A DNA stretch of 64,000 nucleotides from positions 1 to 64,000 of the forward strand of contig JBAXGW010000015.1 in assembly GCA_037139195.1 (NCBI GenBank). The letters are read 5' to 3'. Source of the DNA: JBAXGW01 sp037139195. Its GTDB lineage: Bacteria; Bacteroidota; Bacteroidia; Bacteroidales; JAHJDW01. Shown in pieces: positions 44,778-52,820 of this stretch. Position numbers and translations under genes: made by a program. The notes below the pieces were generated by a model. The model was not told the origin of the DNA and did not search any database. It saw only the letters and a program-made list of their open reading frames with translations. Position 1 is the stretch's first letter; each line of letters begins with the position of its first letter.

Positions 44778-45841
44778 TGAAGTTAGAAGGAAAACAAGCA
44801 ATTTGGAACGACTATCAGAAAGAGATTGCTGATGACAACTATTTTTATGTTAGAAGTTGTATTCGTCAGAATTTTTTCCCAGGTTCCGAAACCGCTTTTA
44901 TAAGAATTTTAAGAGATGAATTAGGAAAAGATGTTTTCGAACATCCTTGTCATACCACTTGCACAGGAATAGGCTATCATGGAGATATAGTTCCTATTGA
45001 TACCATGATGACAGTAGTTGCTCGTCAGTTTGCTTTGATGACCGAAGCGGGATATAAAAATCTTTTACCTTCGTGCATTACGTCTTTTGGAATTTACACA
45101 GAAGTAATTGATACATGGCATCATTTTCCTAAGGAAGAAGAAAAAGTTAGGGAATATCTAAAAAAAGCTACAGGAAGAGAATTTGAAATACCTCAAAATC
45201 TGGCTCACGCAAGCGATGTAATTTATAAATTCAGAAAAGAAATTGCCGCAAAAGCAAAATTCAAATTAGTAAATAAAGAAACTGGAAAACCACTTAAAGT
45301 TGTGGAACATATTGGTTGTCATTATGCTAAAATGTTTCCTAATAAAGGCGTTGGTGGTGCCGAATACCCTTATGTTTTAGTTGGAATGATTGAAGAGTGG
45401 GGTGGGGAGATAATTGATTACCCAGAACGTCGTCATTGTTGTGGTTTTGGATTCAGGCAATATTTGGTTCAGGCTAATAGAGGCTATTCTATTGCTTGTA
45501 CTCATAAGAAATTTGAATCAATGGAATCGTATGAGCCAGATATGATAATTACAAATTGCCCAGGTTGTCCAATGTTCCTTGATAAATGGCAATATGCAAT
45601 TTCTGAAATGGAAGGAAAAGTATATGGCAAAGATGGAAAAGGAATTCCGGTTTTTACGTATGAAGAAGTTGCTGGAATGGTAATGGGTTACGATCCTTGG
45701 GATTTAGGTTTGCAAATGCATCAGGTATCTTGCGAACCACTTTTAGATAAAATTGGTATTCCTTACGATTCTTCAAAGAAATATTTAGGAAAAGATGGAC
45801 AGGATTTAGGGTTGCCAAATAAACCAAATGTGTTAAAGTAA
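44777..45841 (+). CDS. HdrB-like CCG-domain subunit
   Basis: The 354 residues carry cysteine-rich motifs of the HdrB type: FEHPCHTTCTGIGYHGD and LLPSCITSFG in the first half, then HIGCHYAKMFP, RRHCCGFGFRQ and NCPGCPMFLDKW in the second. The second module has the complete C...CC...CxxC pattern that binds the noncubane cluster in methanogen HdrB, where disulfide reduction takes place. The organism does not look methanogenic, so the disulfide or other substrate is unknown. It is translationally coupled to the HdrC-like gene (TAATG). Confidence 0.9.
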   Translation: MKLEGKQAIWNDYQKEIADDNYFYVRSCIRQNFFPGSETAFIRILRDELGKDVFEHPCHTTCTGIGYHGDIVPIDTMMTVVARQFALMTEAGYKNLLPSCITSFGIYTEVIDTWHHFPKEEEKVREYLKKATGREFEIPQNLAHASDVIYKFRKEIAAKAKFKLVNKETGKPLKVVEHIGCHYAKMFPNKGVGGAEYPYVLVGMIEEWGGEIIDYPERRHCCGFGFRQYLVQANRGYSIACTHKKFESMESYEPDMIITNCPGCPMFLDKWQYAISEMEGKVYGKDGKGIPVFTYEEVAGMVMGYDPWDLGLQMHQVSCEPLLDKIGIPYDSSKKYLGKDGQDLGLPNKPNVLK

Positions 45842-45881
45842 AGGTTATAGGTGACAGGTACGCGTTGGCTGAGCATCGTTC

Positions 45882-45929
45882 ACTGAGCGGAGTCGAAGTG
45901 AATCCGCGATGCCTTCGACTCCGCTCAGT
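45882..45929. repeat. REP-type hairpin with perfect 17-bp arms
   Basis: ACTGAGCGGAGTCGAAG (45882-45898) and its exact reverse complement (45913-45929) enclose a 14-base loop between the HdrB- and HdrA-like genes. The motif TTCGACTCCGCTCAG resembles the REP-like intergenic repeats found widely in Bacteroidota. It is GC-richer than its surroundings. Confidence 0.85.
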
Positions 45930-45997
45930 CATCGAAAAGCACATTTGACTGGAAACTAGGTCTCAAATTATATTAGATAGTAAAAATAATTTAAGAA

Positions 45998-47029
45998 ATG
46001 AATAATAAAATATTAGTTATAGGTGGCGGAATTGCTGGAATGGAAGCTGCTGCCGAATTAGAAAGAATGGATTACAAGGTCATTCTTGTAGAAAAAGAAG
46101 ATAAATTAGGTGGAAAGTTGTTGAATTGGGATCGTCTTTTTCCTACAAAAAGGTTAGGTAACGAAGTCCTAGATTATTTAAAGAAAGGAGTTTCTGAAAG
46201 AATTGAAACCCATGTTGGAACCACAGTTACTAAAGTTGATAAAATCGGAGACTTATTTAACATTGAATTATCGAATGGCAAGAAAGATACAGTTGCATCT
46301 GTTGTTCTTACAACTGGCTACGATACTTTTGATGCTCGTAAAAAAGAAGAATATGGCTATGGAATTTACGATAATGTTATCACATCAGCTGACTTAGAAA
46401 AGATGTTTACTTCTAAACTTCCAATTAAAACATCAATAGGCTCAACCCCAAAGCGCATAGCGTTTATTCATTGTGTTGGTTCTAGAGATGAGAAGGTTGG
46501 AAATATATATTGCTCTAAGGTTTGTTGTGTTACTGCTGTGAAACAAGCTATTGAAATTAAAGAACTTTTGCCAGAAGCTGAGGTTTTTAGCTTTTATATG
46601 GATTTGCGTATGTTCGGAATGCAGTTTGAAGAATTATATAAGGAAGCACAAGAAAAGCATGGTGTAACTTTCATTCGTGGTAGGTTATCAGAGGCTTGTG
46701 AAAATCCAGATAGCTCAATTTTAATGAAGTTTGAAGATACGCTTCTTGGCAAGCAAATGAAAATGAGTGTTGATATGATGGTTCTTATGGTTGGATTTGT
46801 ACCAGCAAAAGGGAGTAACGAGATGGTTAAGCTTATGAACTTAAAAGTTTCAAATAATGGTTTTGTGAAAGCGGAAGATGAGCATACAAAAACTAATGTT
46901 TCTAGCTTGACCGGTGTATTTTTGGGTGGCTGTGTTTCTGCTCCTAGAACTATTGCAAATACAATCACTGATGCAAGAGCTGCTGTTTTGAAGACTCATT
47001 TGTATGTTAAGAAGTTAAATAATAACTAG
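45998..47029 (+). CDS. HdrA/QmoA-like FAD-dependent subunit
   Basis: The 343 residues start with the Rossmann dinucleotide motif VIGGGIAGMEAAAELE and keep the HdrA signature FIHCVGSRDEK, YCSKVCCVTAVKQAIEIKE (Cys ligands of a 4Fe-4S cluster) and a C-terminal FAD strand (SLTGVFLGGCVSAPRTIANT). It is much shorter than methanogen HdrA (about 650 residues): the N-terminal cluster and the C-terminal ferredoxin domains are absent, so it is nearer QmoA. It is probably the flavin hub between a soluble donor and the HdrC/HdrB pair. Electron bifurcation cannot be assumed from this shortened form. Confidence 0.9.
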   Translation: MNNKILVIGGGIAGMEAAAELERMDYKVILVEKEDKLGGKLLNWDRLFPTKRLGNEVLDYLKKGVSERIETHVGTTVTKVDKIGDLFNIELSNGKKDTVASVVLTTGYDTFDARKKEEYGYGIYDNVITSADLEKMFTSKLPIKTSIGSTPKRIAFIHCVGSRDEKVGNIYCSKVCCVTAVKQAIEIKELLPEAEVFSFYMDLRMFGMQFEELYKEAQEKHGVTFIRGRLSEACENPDSSILMKFEDTLLGKQMKMSVDMMVLMVGFVPAKGSNEMVKLMNLKVSNNGFVKAEDEHTKTNVSSLTGVFLGGCVSAPRTIANTITDARAAVLKTHLYVKKLNNN

Positions 47030-47360
47030 CAACTCGATACGCTTCGCACTCGATGAGACTTTGGTACGTTGGATGGGAGTTTTTAATAAATATAAAATGA
47101 CAGAAACAAATCTACCATCTAAGTCCTTTTTATACTGCGTAGCTGTGTGCGGGCTTGAGAAATTTTTAGGTGGTGTGCGATGGACTGTTATATGAGCGAT
47201 TAGAAGCGGGGCTTGTGTGAAAGGCGAGTATAGCAGGGCTTAAAATTTCTCTTGATTTTTTGTTTCTTTTATTCGCATTGTTTAATTGTTTTATATAGGT
47301 GCTCATGAGGGCTTCGCCGTTTATCAAGAAAAAGAAAGTAAGTGAATTTAAAAAATATAT
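47030..47360. other. Non-coding, GC-richer spacer inside the Hdr-like cluster
   Basis: About 330 bases without a supportable frame, visibly richer in G than the genes around it. It contains CTCGATACGCTTCGCACTCG near the left end, a pair of inverted segments (GAGAAATTTT near 47157 and AAAATTTCTC near 47243), and a CAAGAAAAAGAAAG tail just before the next gene. No promoter match was found. It resembles a degenerate intergenic repeat element; a structured RNA cannot be excluded. Confidence 0.5.
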
Positions 47361-47687
47361 ATGATAAATTTTGGATATTCAATAAGTAAAGACGCTCAGG
47401 TTGATTACGACAAGCTTGATAGAAGTTTGTCGAAGAAAATTGAAAAGCTGGAGCCAACTTTTAGTCAATGCATTAATTGTGGCACTTGTGCTGCTACATG
47501 CACAGCTGCACAGCATACTGATTATAATTTTAGGAGAATGTCCTTAATGATTAGAAGAGGAATTTCTCAAGATATTGAAGCACAAGTTTCAAAATGTATG
47601 CTTTGTGCAAAATGCAAATTGCAGTGTCCTAGAGGTGTAAATACCAGAAACGTTATTGTGTCGATTAGAAAAGTTTTAAATGATTAA
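47361..47687 (+). CDS. Small HdrC-like ferredoxin with two 4Fe-4S clusters
   Basis: The 108-residue protein has CINCGTCAATC at about residue 37 and CMLCAKCKLQCPRG at about 79, the two HdrC-type cluster motifs, with YNFRRMSLMIRRGI between them, as in HdrC. It is a second, minimal HdrC beside the 234-residue one upstream. It precedes the membrane HdrE/HdrD-like fusion, so it may link the soluble HdrABC part to the membrane part (inference). Confidence 0.9.
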   Translation: MINFGYSISKDAQVDYDKLDRSLSKKIEKLEPTFSQCINCGTCAATCTAAQHTDYNFRRMSLMIRRGISQDIEAQVSKCMLCAKCKLQCPRGVNTRNVIVSIRKVLND

Positions 47688-47694
47688 TAAGCCC

Positions 47695-47744
47695 TTCGAC
47701 TACGCTCAGGGTGACAATATTGTGTCACAGTGAGCGTAGTCGAA
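47695..47744. repeat. REP-type composite hairpin
   Basis: TTCGACTACGCTCA (47695-47708) and TGAGCGTAGTCGAA (47731-47744) form a perfect 14-bp outer stem; GTGACA and TGTCAC form an inner 6-bp stem around the loop ATATTG. Relative to the element at 45882 one stem position has changed in both arms (CCGC to ACGC, paired GCGG to GCGT), so pairing is preserved. Confidence 0.85.
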
Positions 47745-47762
47745 CTGCAAAAATATATAATT

Positions 47763-49535
47763 ATGAATTTTAATTTATTTGTAGTCCCTTTTGTTGTCGG
47801 ACTTGTTTATATAATACTTTACGTTGTTATTCGTTTTTTTATTTGGATAATGAAACTCGAAAAAGAGGAAAAACGAATGTTTCGCAAAGCTTTTTTCAGT
47901 TTTAAGCTTTTTAGCATAATAAAAGAAATTTTCTTAGAAAGTTTAATTCATAGAAAAATATTTAAAACCAATCCAGTTCTTGGATTCATGCATGCAAGTT
48001 TTGCTTTTGGTTGGTTCATGTTAATATTAGTAGGAACGATTGAATCAAAAATGCATAGTCCAAATTTCTTTAGCGCACCATATAATCCAATATTCTTTCA
48101 ATTCTTTGTTCATGATTATAGTGATTTTAAATATGCTTCGCAATTTACATTTATCATGGATTTTATCCTTTCAATTCTACTAGTTGCTACATTGATGGCT
48201 TTAGCAAAGCGTTTGTATTCAAGCATTTTTGGAATGAAGCGTACTACAAAACAACGCCCAGTTGATAAAATTGTTATTACAGCATTATGGTTGATTTTCC
48301 CTTTAAGATTTTTAGCAGAAAGTTTTACTGCTGGCATATATAATAATGGAGGATTTTTAACTCAGACATTTGGAAACGCTTTTGCTAGTTTCTTGCCTCT
48401 TGAAAGCATTGAATTGCCTGCATGGTGGGCATACTCGCTTGCGTTATTTGCTTTCTTCTTGGTTTTGCCTTTTACAAGATATATGCATATTCCAACCGAA
48501 TTGCTTTTAATTGCAATGAAGAAAGCAGGATTAAGAGAAAACAAAGTATTCAATTCTGTTTCGGATGTAGCAGTTCATTCTTGTTCACGTTGCGGAATTT
48601 GCATTGATGCTTGTCAGCTGAATAGTAGTTTGGATAAAAAAAATATTGTACCTGCATATTTCTTAAGAACGATAAGAGATAATGAATTAGATGTTGAAGC
48701 TGCTGAATATTGTATGATGTGCGGAAGATGCGAAGCTGCTTGTCCTGTTGGAATTGAAACTACGATGATTAGAGCTAGTAAAAAATTTGAAGAACGGAAA
48801 TCTATAGCAAAAGTTAATATTGATTATGTTGGAGAAATAAAATCAAAAACTGCAAAAGTAGCTTACTATGCTGGTTGTGCTGGTCATTTAACGCCTTCGG
48901 TTTATAGGTCGATGATAAAGATTTTTAAAAATGCAAATGTAGATTATACTTTTTTAGATGAAGCAGACGGAATATGTTGTGGTAAGCCCATGATGCAAAA
49001 TGGTGATTACGAAGGTGCTGAAAAAATGATAAGTTTGAATAAAAAACTAATTGAAAATTCGGGTGCTACTGTTTTAGTTACATCTTGTCCATTTTGTTTG
49101 AGCGTGTTTAAAGACGAATATAAATTAGATATCAGGGTAATTCATCATTCACAGTATATTCAAGAATTATTAAATGAAGGGAAAATAAAGGTTTCAGCTT
49201 CAGGTATTAAAACATACTATCACGATCCATGCGAGCTAGGAAGAAGTTGTGGCATAGTTGACGAACCACGCCAGGTTATTAATAAAGCTTCAAATCTAAT
49301 AAATAAAAATTACGTAGAAAAGCTAGCCTTATGTTGCGGTGGAAGCATTGCAACAACAAAAGTTGATATGCATGAAAACGTGAAATTAAATTTGGATGTT
49401 TTAGCTCAGTTTGAAGTAAATGATTATGAAATGCTTGTAACGGGCTGTCCTATGTGCAAAAAAACTTTTGCGACCAATAGTTCACGGCCAGTTATAGATA
49501 TTGCAGAGCTTGTTGTAAATCAAATGGCAAATTAA
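47763..49535 (+). CDS. Membrane HdrE/HdrD-like fusion: cytochrome-b-like helices, two 4Fe-4S clusters and two CCG domains
   Basis: The ATG at 47763 is used; an upstream GTG lies inside the REP hairpin. Of 590 residues, the first 260 or so hold five to six membrane helices with His residues, of the NarI/HdrE type. Then come CSRCGICIDAC and CMMCGRCEAACPVG cluster motifs, and two CCG modules: YYAGCAGHLTP, GICCGKPMMQ, SCPFCL; and YHDPCELGRSCG, ALCCGGSIATT, GCPMCKKTF. This equals HdrE fused to HdrD, related to DsrK/HmeD proteins. It probably exchanges electrons with menaquinone. It is the last gene of the Hdr-like unit. Confidence 0.92.
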   Translation: MNFNLFVVPFVVGLVYIILYVVIRFFIWIMKLEKEEKRMFRKAFFSFKLFSIIKEIFLESLIHRKIFKTNPVLGFMHASFAFGWFMLILVGTIESKMHSPNFFSAPYNPIFFQFFVHDYSDFKYASQFTFIMDFILSILLVATLMALAKRLYSSIFGMKRTTKQRPVDKIVITALWLIFPLRFLAESFTAGIYNNGGFLTQTFGNAFASFLPLESIELPAWWAYSLALFAFFLVLPFTRYMHIPTELLLIAMKKAGLRENKVFNSVSDVAVHSCSRCGICIDACQLNSSLDKKNIVPAYFLRTIRDNELDVEAAEYCMMCGRCEAACPVGIETTMIRASKKFEERKSIAKVNIDYVGEIKSKTAKVAYYAGCAGHLTPSVYRSMIKIFKNANVDYTFLDEADGICCGKPMMQNGDYEGAEKMISLNKKLIENSGATVLVTSCPFCLSVFKDEYKLDIRVIHHSQYIQELLNEGKIKVSASGIKTYYHDPCELGRSCGIVDEPRQVINKASNLINKNYVEKLALCCGGSIATTKVDMHENVKLNLDVLAQFEVNDYEMLVTGCPMCKKTFATNSSRPVIDIAELVVNQMAN

Positions 49536-49561
49536 TATTTGCTATTACAACTTTAAAATTA

Positions 49562-49593
49562 AAACGGGCAATCATTTTCTTGATTACCCGTTT
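49562..49593 (-). terminator. Terminator between convergent Hdr-like and thioesterase genes
   Basis: A 13-bp stem (AAACGGGCAATCA / TGATTACCCGTTT) with six-base loop has one odd pair that is a C-A mismatch on the plus strand but a G-U wobble on the minus strand, so it works better for the thioesterase gene. It may serve both directions. Confidence 0.75.
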
Positions 49594-49613
49594 ACTAGTT
49601 AACTCGTAACTAT

Positions 49614-50054
49614 TTATTTCTTATGCAATTCTGAAGCTTCTTCAAAAAGCTTTTTGTCTGCTTTTGTTATCGGGTTAAGTGTAACAAAATGAGGAGCTGG
49701 AAGTGTAGATTCATCAACGTGAATGAAAGTAACAAAAGCGCTTAGAGCATGTCCTTTGGATTTGTTTTTATGTGCTTCAACTTGCACAACTATACTTGTT
49801 TTTCCAGTGTAAGCAATGCGCGAAGTAAAACGTAATACTTCCCCTGTTCTTGTAGCTTGAGAGAAAAATAATCCATGAATTTTAAGGCAAACGATGTTTT
49901 TTGGATTTAAAATAGATGAAATAGCTACAAATCCAGAATCAACAACCCATTCAGCTGTTCTTCCAGCATACAGAGTTCCATGATGATTTAAGTCTTCATT
50001 TTTAACCAATCGTGTGGTAACACATTCAAAAGGTTCTACTAATTGTTTTTCCAT
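49614..50054 (-). CDS. Acyl-CoA thioesterase, hotdog fold (YciA-like)
   Basis: The ATG at 50054 (MEKQLVEPFECVTTRLV) matches family starts; the frame stays open for 48 more codons upstream into the next gene, but those residues do not look like the family. The 146 residues show the hotdog pattern NHHGTLYAGRTAEWVVDSGF, SRIAYTGKTSIVVQVEAH and SAFVTFIHVDE. It hydrolyses acyl-CoA; chain-length preference is unknown. It lies about 100 bases after the gene ending at 50156. Confidence 0.88.
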   Translation of the reverse strand: MEKQLVEPFECVTTRLVKNEDLNHHGTLYAGRTAEWVVDSGFVAISSILNPKNIVCLKIHGLFFSQATRTGEVLRFTSRIAYTGKTSIVVQVEAHKNKSKGHALSAFVTFIHVDESTLPAPHFVTLNPITKADKKLFEEASELHKK

Positions 50055-50155
50055 AATTTGTTTTGTTTGTATTGAATTACAAAAGTAATTTGTTTTTTTA
50101 GAATAGCCATAAATAAAAATTAAAAAATCCCCCTTACATTGATGGATTTTATTTT

Positions 50156-51739
50156 TTAGTTGAATGTTAGCTTGGCTATTTGCTGACCTCTGCCCCAAAA
50201 GCCAAATAAAACCATTTCATTATCATTTATTATTCCACTTATTTTTGGTCGAATCATCATCTGAGCTTCCTTTGAACTAAATAATGCACTTTTAGTTTGA
50301 GAGCCATCTGCACTTAGTTCTACTATGCTTGCTATAGACTTTCGTTTGCTTTTATTAAAAGCATAAACGCCCTTCTCAGCCGGATTTATTATATTTTTAA
50401 TATTGTCATTAAATATGAAATATATTTTATTGCCTTTTATGATTTTTGCATAAGAAGAAAAATACCCGCCATCATCTGTGGTTCTTTGACGTTTTACTAT
50501 TTTTTGAACCCAATCAATTTCGCCGCTAGGAGAAATGTTTACAACTAAAATATCGTTATAATTATATGTATAATGAGTAGTAGTTGTTGTAAAGCCTTGA
50601 GCATTTGTTGTAGTAGTTGTTGTTACATCAACTCTATATTGTTCTGCTATTATCAGCGCACCGCCATCGCTACGCATTATTATATCATCAATATCATAAT
50701 CATCTAATTCTACTTTTTTGCCTTTCATCTTTCTTTTTTCAGCTTTTTTCATCTCTTTTGCAGACATGTTTTGTGTGATTTCTGCAAAAGAAAATTCTTT
50801 AGAGCTTTTATTCATGATTTGTTTAGTTTTATGATCAATACTCATATAAAAGGTTCCTTTCATCCCATACGAACCTTTCTCTGAGTAAAATCCAGCGCAT
50901 ACAAAATCCATCTTAACATTTATATCAAACTGCATATCTGTGATAAATTTGTCGCCAAAATTCAAATCATACTCGTCTGTTTTTTCGCCAAAATCAAAAT
51001 AAGTGAAAATTTTATATCCATAGTTTGCTTCGCCTAATTTTTTTGAAGCTCTTTTATCTTTAAAGTAAACGCCAAGTAAATATACATTTCCGTTGTTGTC
51101 TACTTTGTAGTTTTCTACTTTAAACTGCTGGTCTTCATAAGGAAGCGACGCTTCTTTTTCCCAAAGTTTTTCAAGATTTTTATTGAAAACAATATAGCCC
51201 ATTTTTTCTTTTTCACCTTTTTTATACGGAAGATTATAGTAAATAAGGAGTTTCGACTGGTCGTTCGATATATGGTAATCAAAAGAGCCTCTATTTCCCC
51301 AACGACTTTCGCCAAAGTCGATTTGTCCTATTGTTACTGGCTTGCTTGTTGGACTAAGAGTGCTTTTGTCAATCTTTCTTGCTAACAATGTGTTTTTTTT
51401 CGTTGTTTTATCAATAAAAGAGGTAAATAAAAACATTTCGTTATCCATAAAAAAAATAGATTCAATATTTTCTTTTTTATCAGATGCTCTCAACGGAAAA
51501 ATGGCAGTTTTTGCTAATATTAAATTGTTTATATTGTACTGTTCAAATATTAAATCAGATTTTTTATGCTTAAGAACATAAATGCCATTATCGTCGCTTC
51601 CAATAATATTGTCAACGTCTCGGGTTTTTTTTATTTTCAAACCCCATGTAACTGTAACACCTGATTTATTCGCAATTTGCGAATATCCAACTTGGCAAAA
51701 TAAACTTATAATTAATGCTAATAGGAAAGCTTTTTTCAT
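50156..51739 (-). CDS. Exported protein of unknown function, probable beta-propeller-like fold
   Basis: The 527 residues have a signal peptide (to VGYSQ, residue 21) and then repeating short beta-strand phrases such as GSDDNGIYVLKHKK, VDNNGNVYLLGVYFKDK and MRSDGGALIIAEQY, which suggest a WD/propeller-like repeat. A Thr-rich loop (TTTTTTNAQGFTTTTTH) lies near residue 375 and a basic/acidic stretch (KKAEKRKMKGKKVELDDYD) before it. There is no T9SS sorting domain at the C-terminus, so it is probably periplasmic or outer-membrane associated. No named family is recognised. Confidence 0.72.
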   Translation of the reverse strand: MKKAFLLALIISLFCQVGYSQIANKSGVTVTWGLKIKKTRDVDNIIGSDDNGIYVLKHKKSDLIFEQYNINNLILAKTAIFPLRASDKKENIESIFFMDNEMFLFTSFIDKTTKKNTLLARKIDKSTLSPTSKPVTIGQIDFGESRWGNRGSFDYHISNDQSKLLIYYNLPYKKGEKEKMGYIVFNKNLEKLWEKEASLPYEDQQFKVENYKVDNNGNVYLLGVYFKDKRASKKLGEANYGYKIFTYFDFGEKTDEYDLNFGDKFITDMQFDINVKMDFVCAGFYSEKGSYGMKGTFYMSIDHKTKQIMNKSSKEFSFAEITQNMSAKEMKKAEKRKMKGKKVELDDYDIDDIIMRSDGGALIIAEQYRVDVTTTTTTNAQGFTTTTTHYTYNYNDILVVNISPSGEIDWVQKIVKRQRTTDDGGYFSSYAKIIKGNKIYFIFNDNIKNIINPAEKGVYAFNKSKRKSIASIVELSADGSQTKSALFSSKEAQMMIRPKISGIINDNEMVLFGFWGRGQQIAKLTFN

Positions 51740-51898
51740 TTAATTGTTTTTAATTGTATAATTATTTTAGAATTGCAGTAAAGGTATAAAAAAATATAAA
51801 AAAAGAACCAAAAGGTGAGAATTTTAATTTTTTTTTTGAATCGATCATTTTGCTGTTATTCAATTTGTTTTATGGAGTTTAGTTTCCTCGTATTTGAA

Positions 51899-52777
51899 TC
51901 AATTGTTAAATTTAACTAATATAGGTTTGACGGTATACCCTTTTTTGCGTAAAAGTTCTACAACGCCTTCTTTTCCTCCTAGGTGTGCCGCTCCAATTGC
52001 ATTAAATGTTATTTGCTCTGTGCAGTATTTAGCAATGTTTTTTGCCATTTTTTTATTTCGGTCAATTAAAAATGCTTTGTTGAAGTTTTCTGGAAGAGTT
52101 GTGTCGTTTGATAGTTTAAGCATTTCATCTAGGTTTGAGTTTAGATAGGCATCTAACAAATCTTCAAAATTGTTTTCTTGTTTTGATGTGTCTTTCACGG
52201 CATCCATAAGCATTTTAACTTGTTCATCGATTGAAATTTTTTCAATTGCTCCTAATTGATCTGATAATTCTTCAATTCCTAAAGTTGTTTTATTAGCTTT
52301 TTTTGCTAGTTTCAAAAAGTACATGTCTAGAGCATCTGGCATATCTTTGGGCATTTCATTTTGCATTAATTGCGATGAAATGAAAAATGGCTTCATCCTG
52401 TTTAATAGTGCAAAATTGCCTCCATAATTGGCTTTGTAGCTATCAAAAAGCAAAACAGAATCGGTTTTTGATATGAAATTTGTTATAACTTTATTGCCTG
52501 GAAGCATTATCATTTCTCGCATTTTCACAGGATCAATTTTGTCGATAAGCAATTCCATGGCATAAGCTTGGCATAAATTAAATTTTTTCATAACAATTGT
52601 ATCCATTGAAAAAACTCTTTTATCTTGTATGTGAATTGTGCCATACAGATAGGAAGGGCTTTTTAATCCATTGCCAGATATTTCCCAAAATATAGAATTA
52701 TTGTTTGTATTATTTTGAGCCAATATGTTGCTCAAAGGAATTATTATAAAAAGCGAGAAAAGGTGGATTTGTCTCAT
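51899..52777 (-). CDS. TraB/GumN family protein
   Basis: The 292 residues have a signal peptide (to ILAQ, residue 21), then SPSYLYGTIHIQDKRVFSM near the start and AIGAAHLGGKEGVVELLRKK near the end. These two GT-x-H / G-x-x-H blocks define the TraB/GumN family, proposed to be metal-dependent peptidase-like proteins. The acidic residue in YAMELLIDKID fits the family's third motif. Exported form and role are typical of Bacteroidota, but the substrate is unknown. It is separate from the methyltransferase gene by about 45 bases. Confidence 0.88.
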   Translation of the reverse strand: MRQIHLFSLFIIIPLSNILAQNNTNNNSIFWEISGNGLKSPSYLYGTIHIQDKRVFSMDTIVMKKFNLCQAYAMELLIDKIDPVKMREMIMLPGNKVITNFISKTDSVLLFDSYKANYGGNFALLNRMKPFFISSQLMQNEMPKDMPDALDMYFLKLAKKANKTTLGIEELSDQLGAIEKISIDEQVKMLMDAVKDTSKQENNFEDLLDAYLNSNLDEMLKLSNDTTLPENFNKAFLIDRNKKMAKNIAKYCTEQITFNAIGAAHLGGKEGVVELLRKKGYTVKPILVKFNN

Positions 52778-52820
52778 AACTTTATTCCTTAATTATGTGA
52801 ATAGTTAAAATATTATATGC

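Noticed and set aside
45654..45944. Minus-strand frame of 96 codons across the end of the HdrB-like gene and the REP hairpin
   Set aside because: It runs through the hairpin and antisense to conserved coding sequence, with no recognisable protein features.
47730..47762. GTG start extending the HdrE/HdrD-like fusion by 11 residues
   Set aside because: The GTG and the next codons are the right arm of the REP hairpin; the ATG at 47763 begins the first membrane segment.
44073..49535. Hdr-like genes considered as a methanogen-type heterodisulfide reductase or a glycolate oxidase complex
   Set aside because: The flavin subunit is HdrA/QmoA-like but lacks the extra ferredoxin domains of methanogen HdrA, and no GlcD-type FAD-linked oxidase is present.
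49614..50198. Longer thioesterase start with 48 extra residues
   Set aside because: The extra part overlaps the end of the upstream gene and does not look like the hotdog family; ATG at 50054 fits the family.
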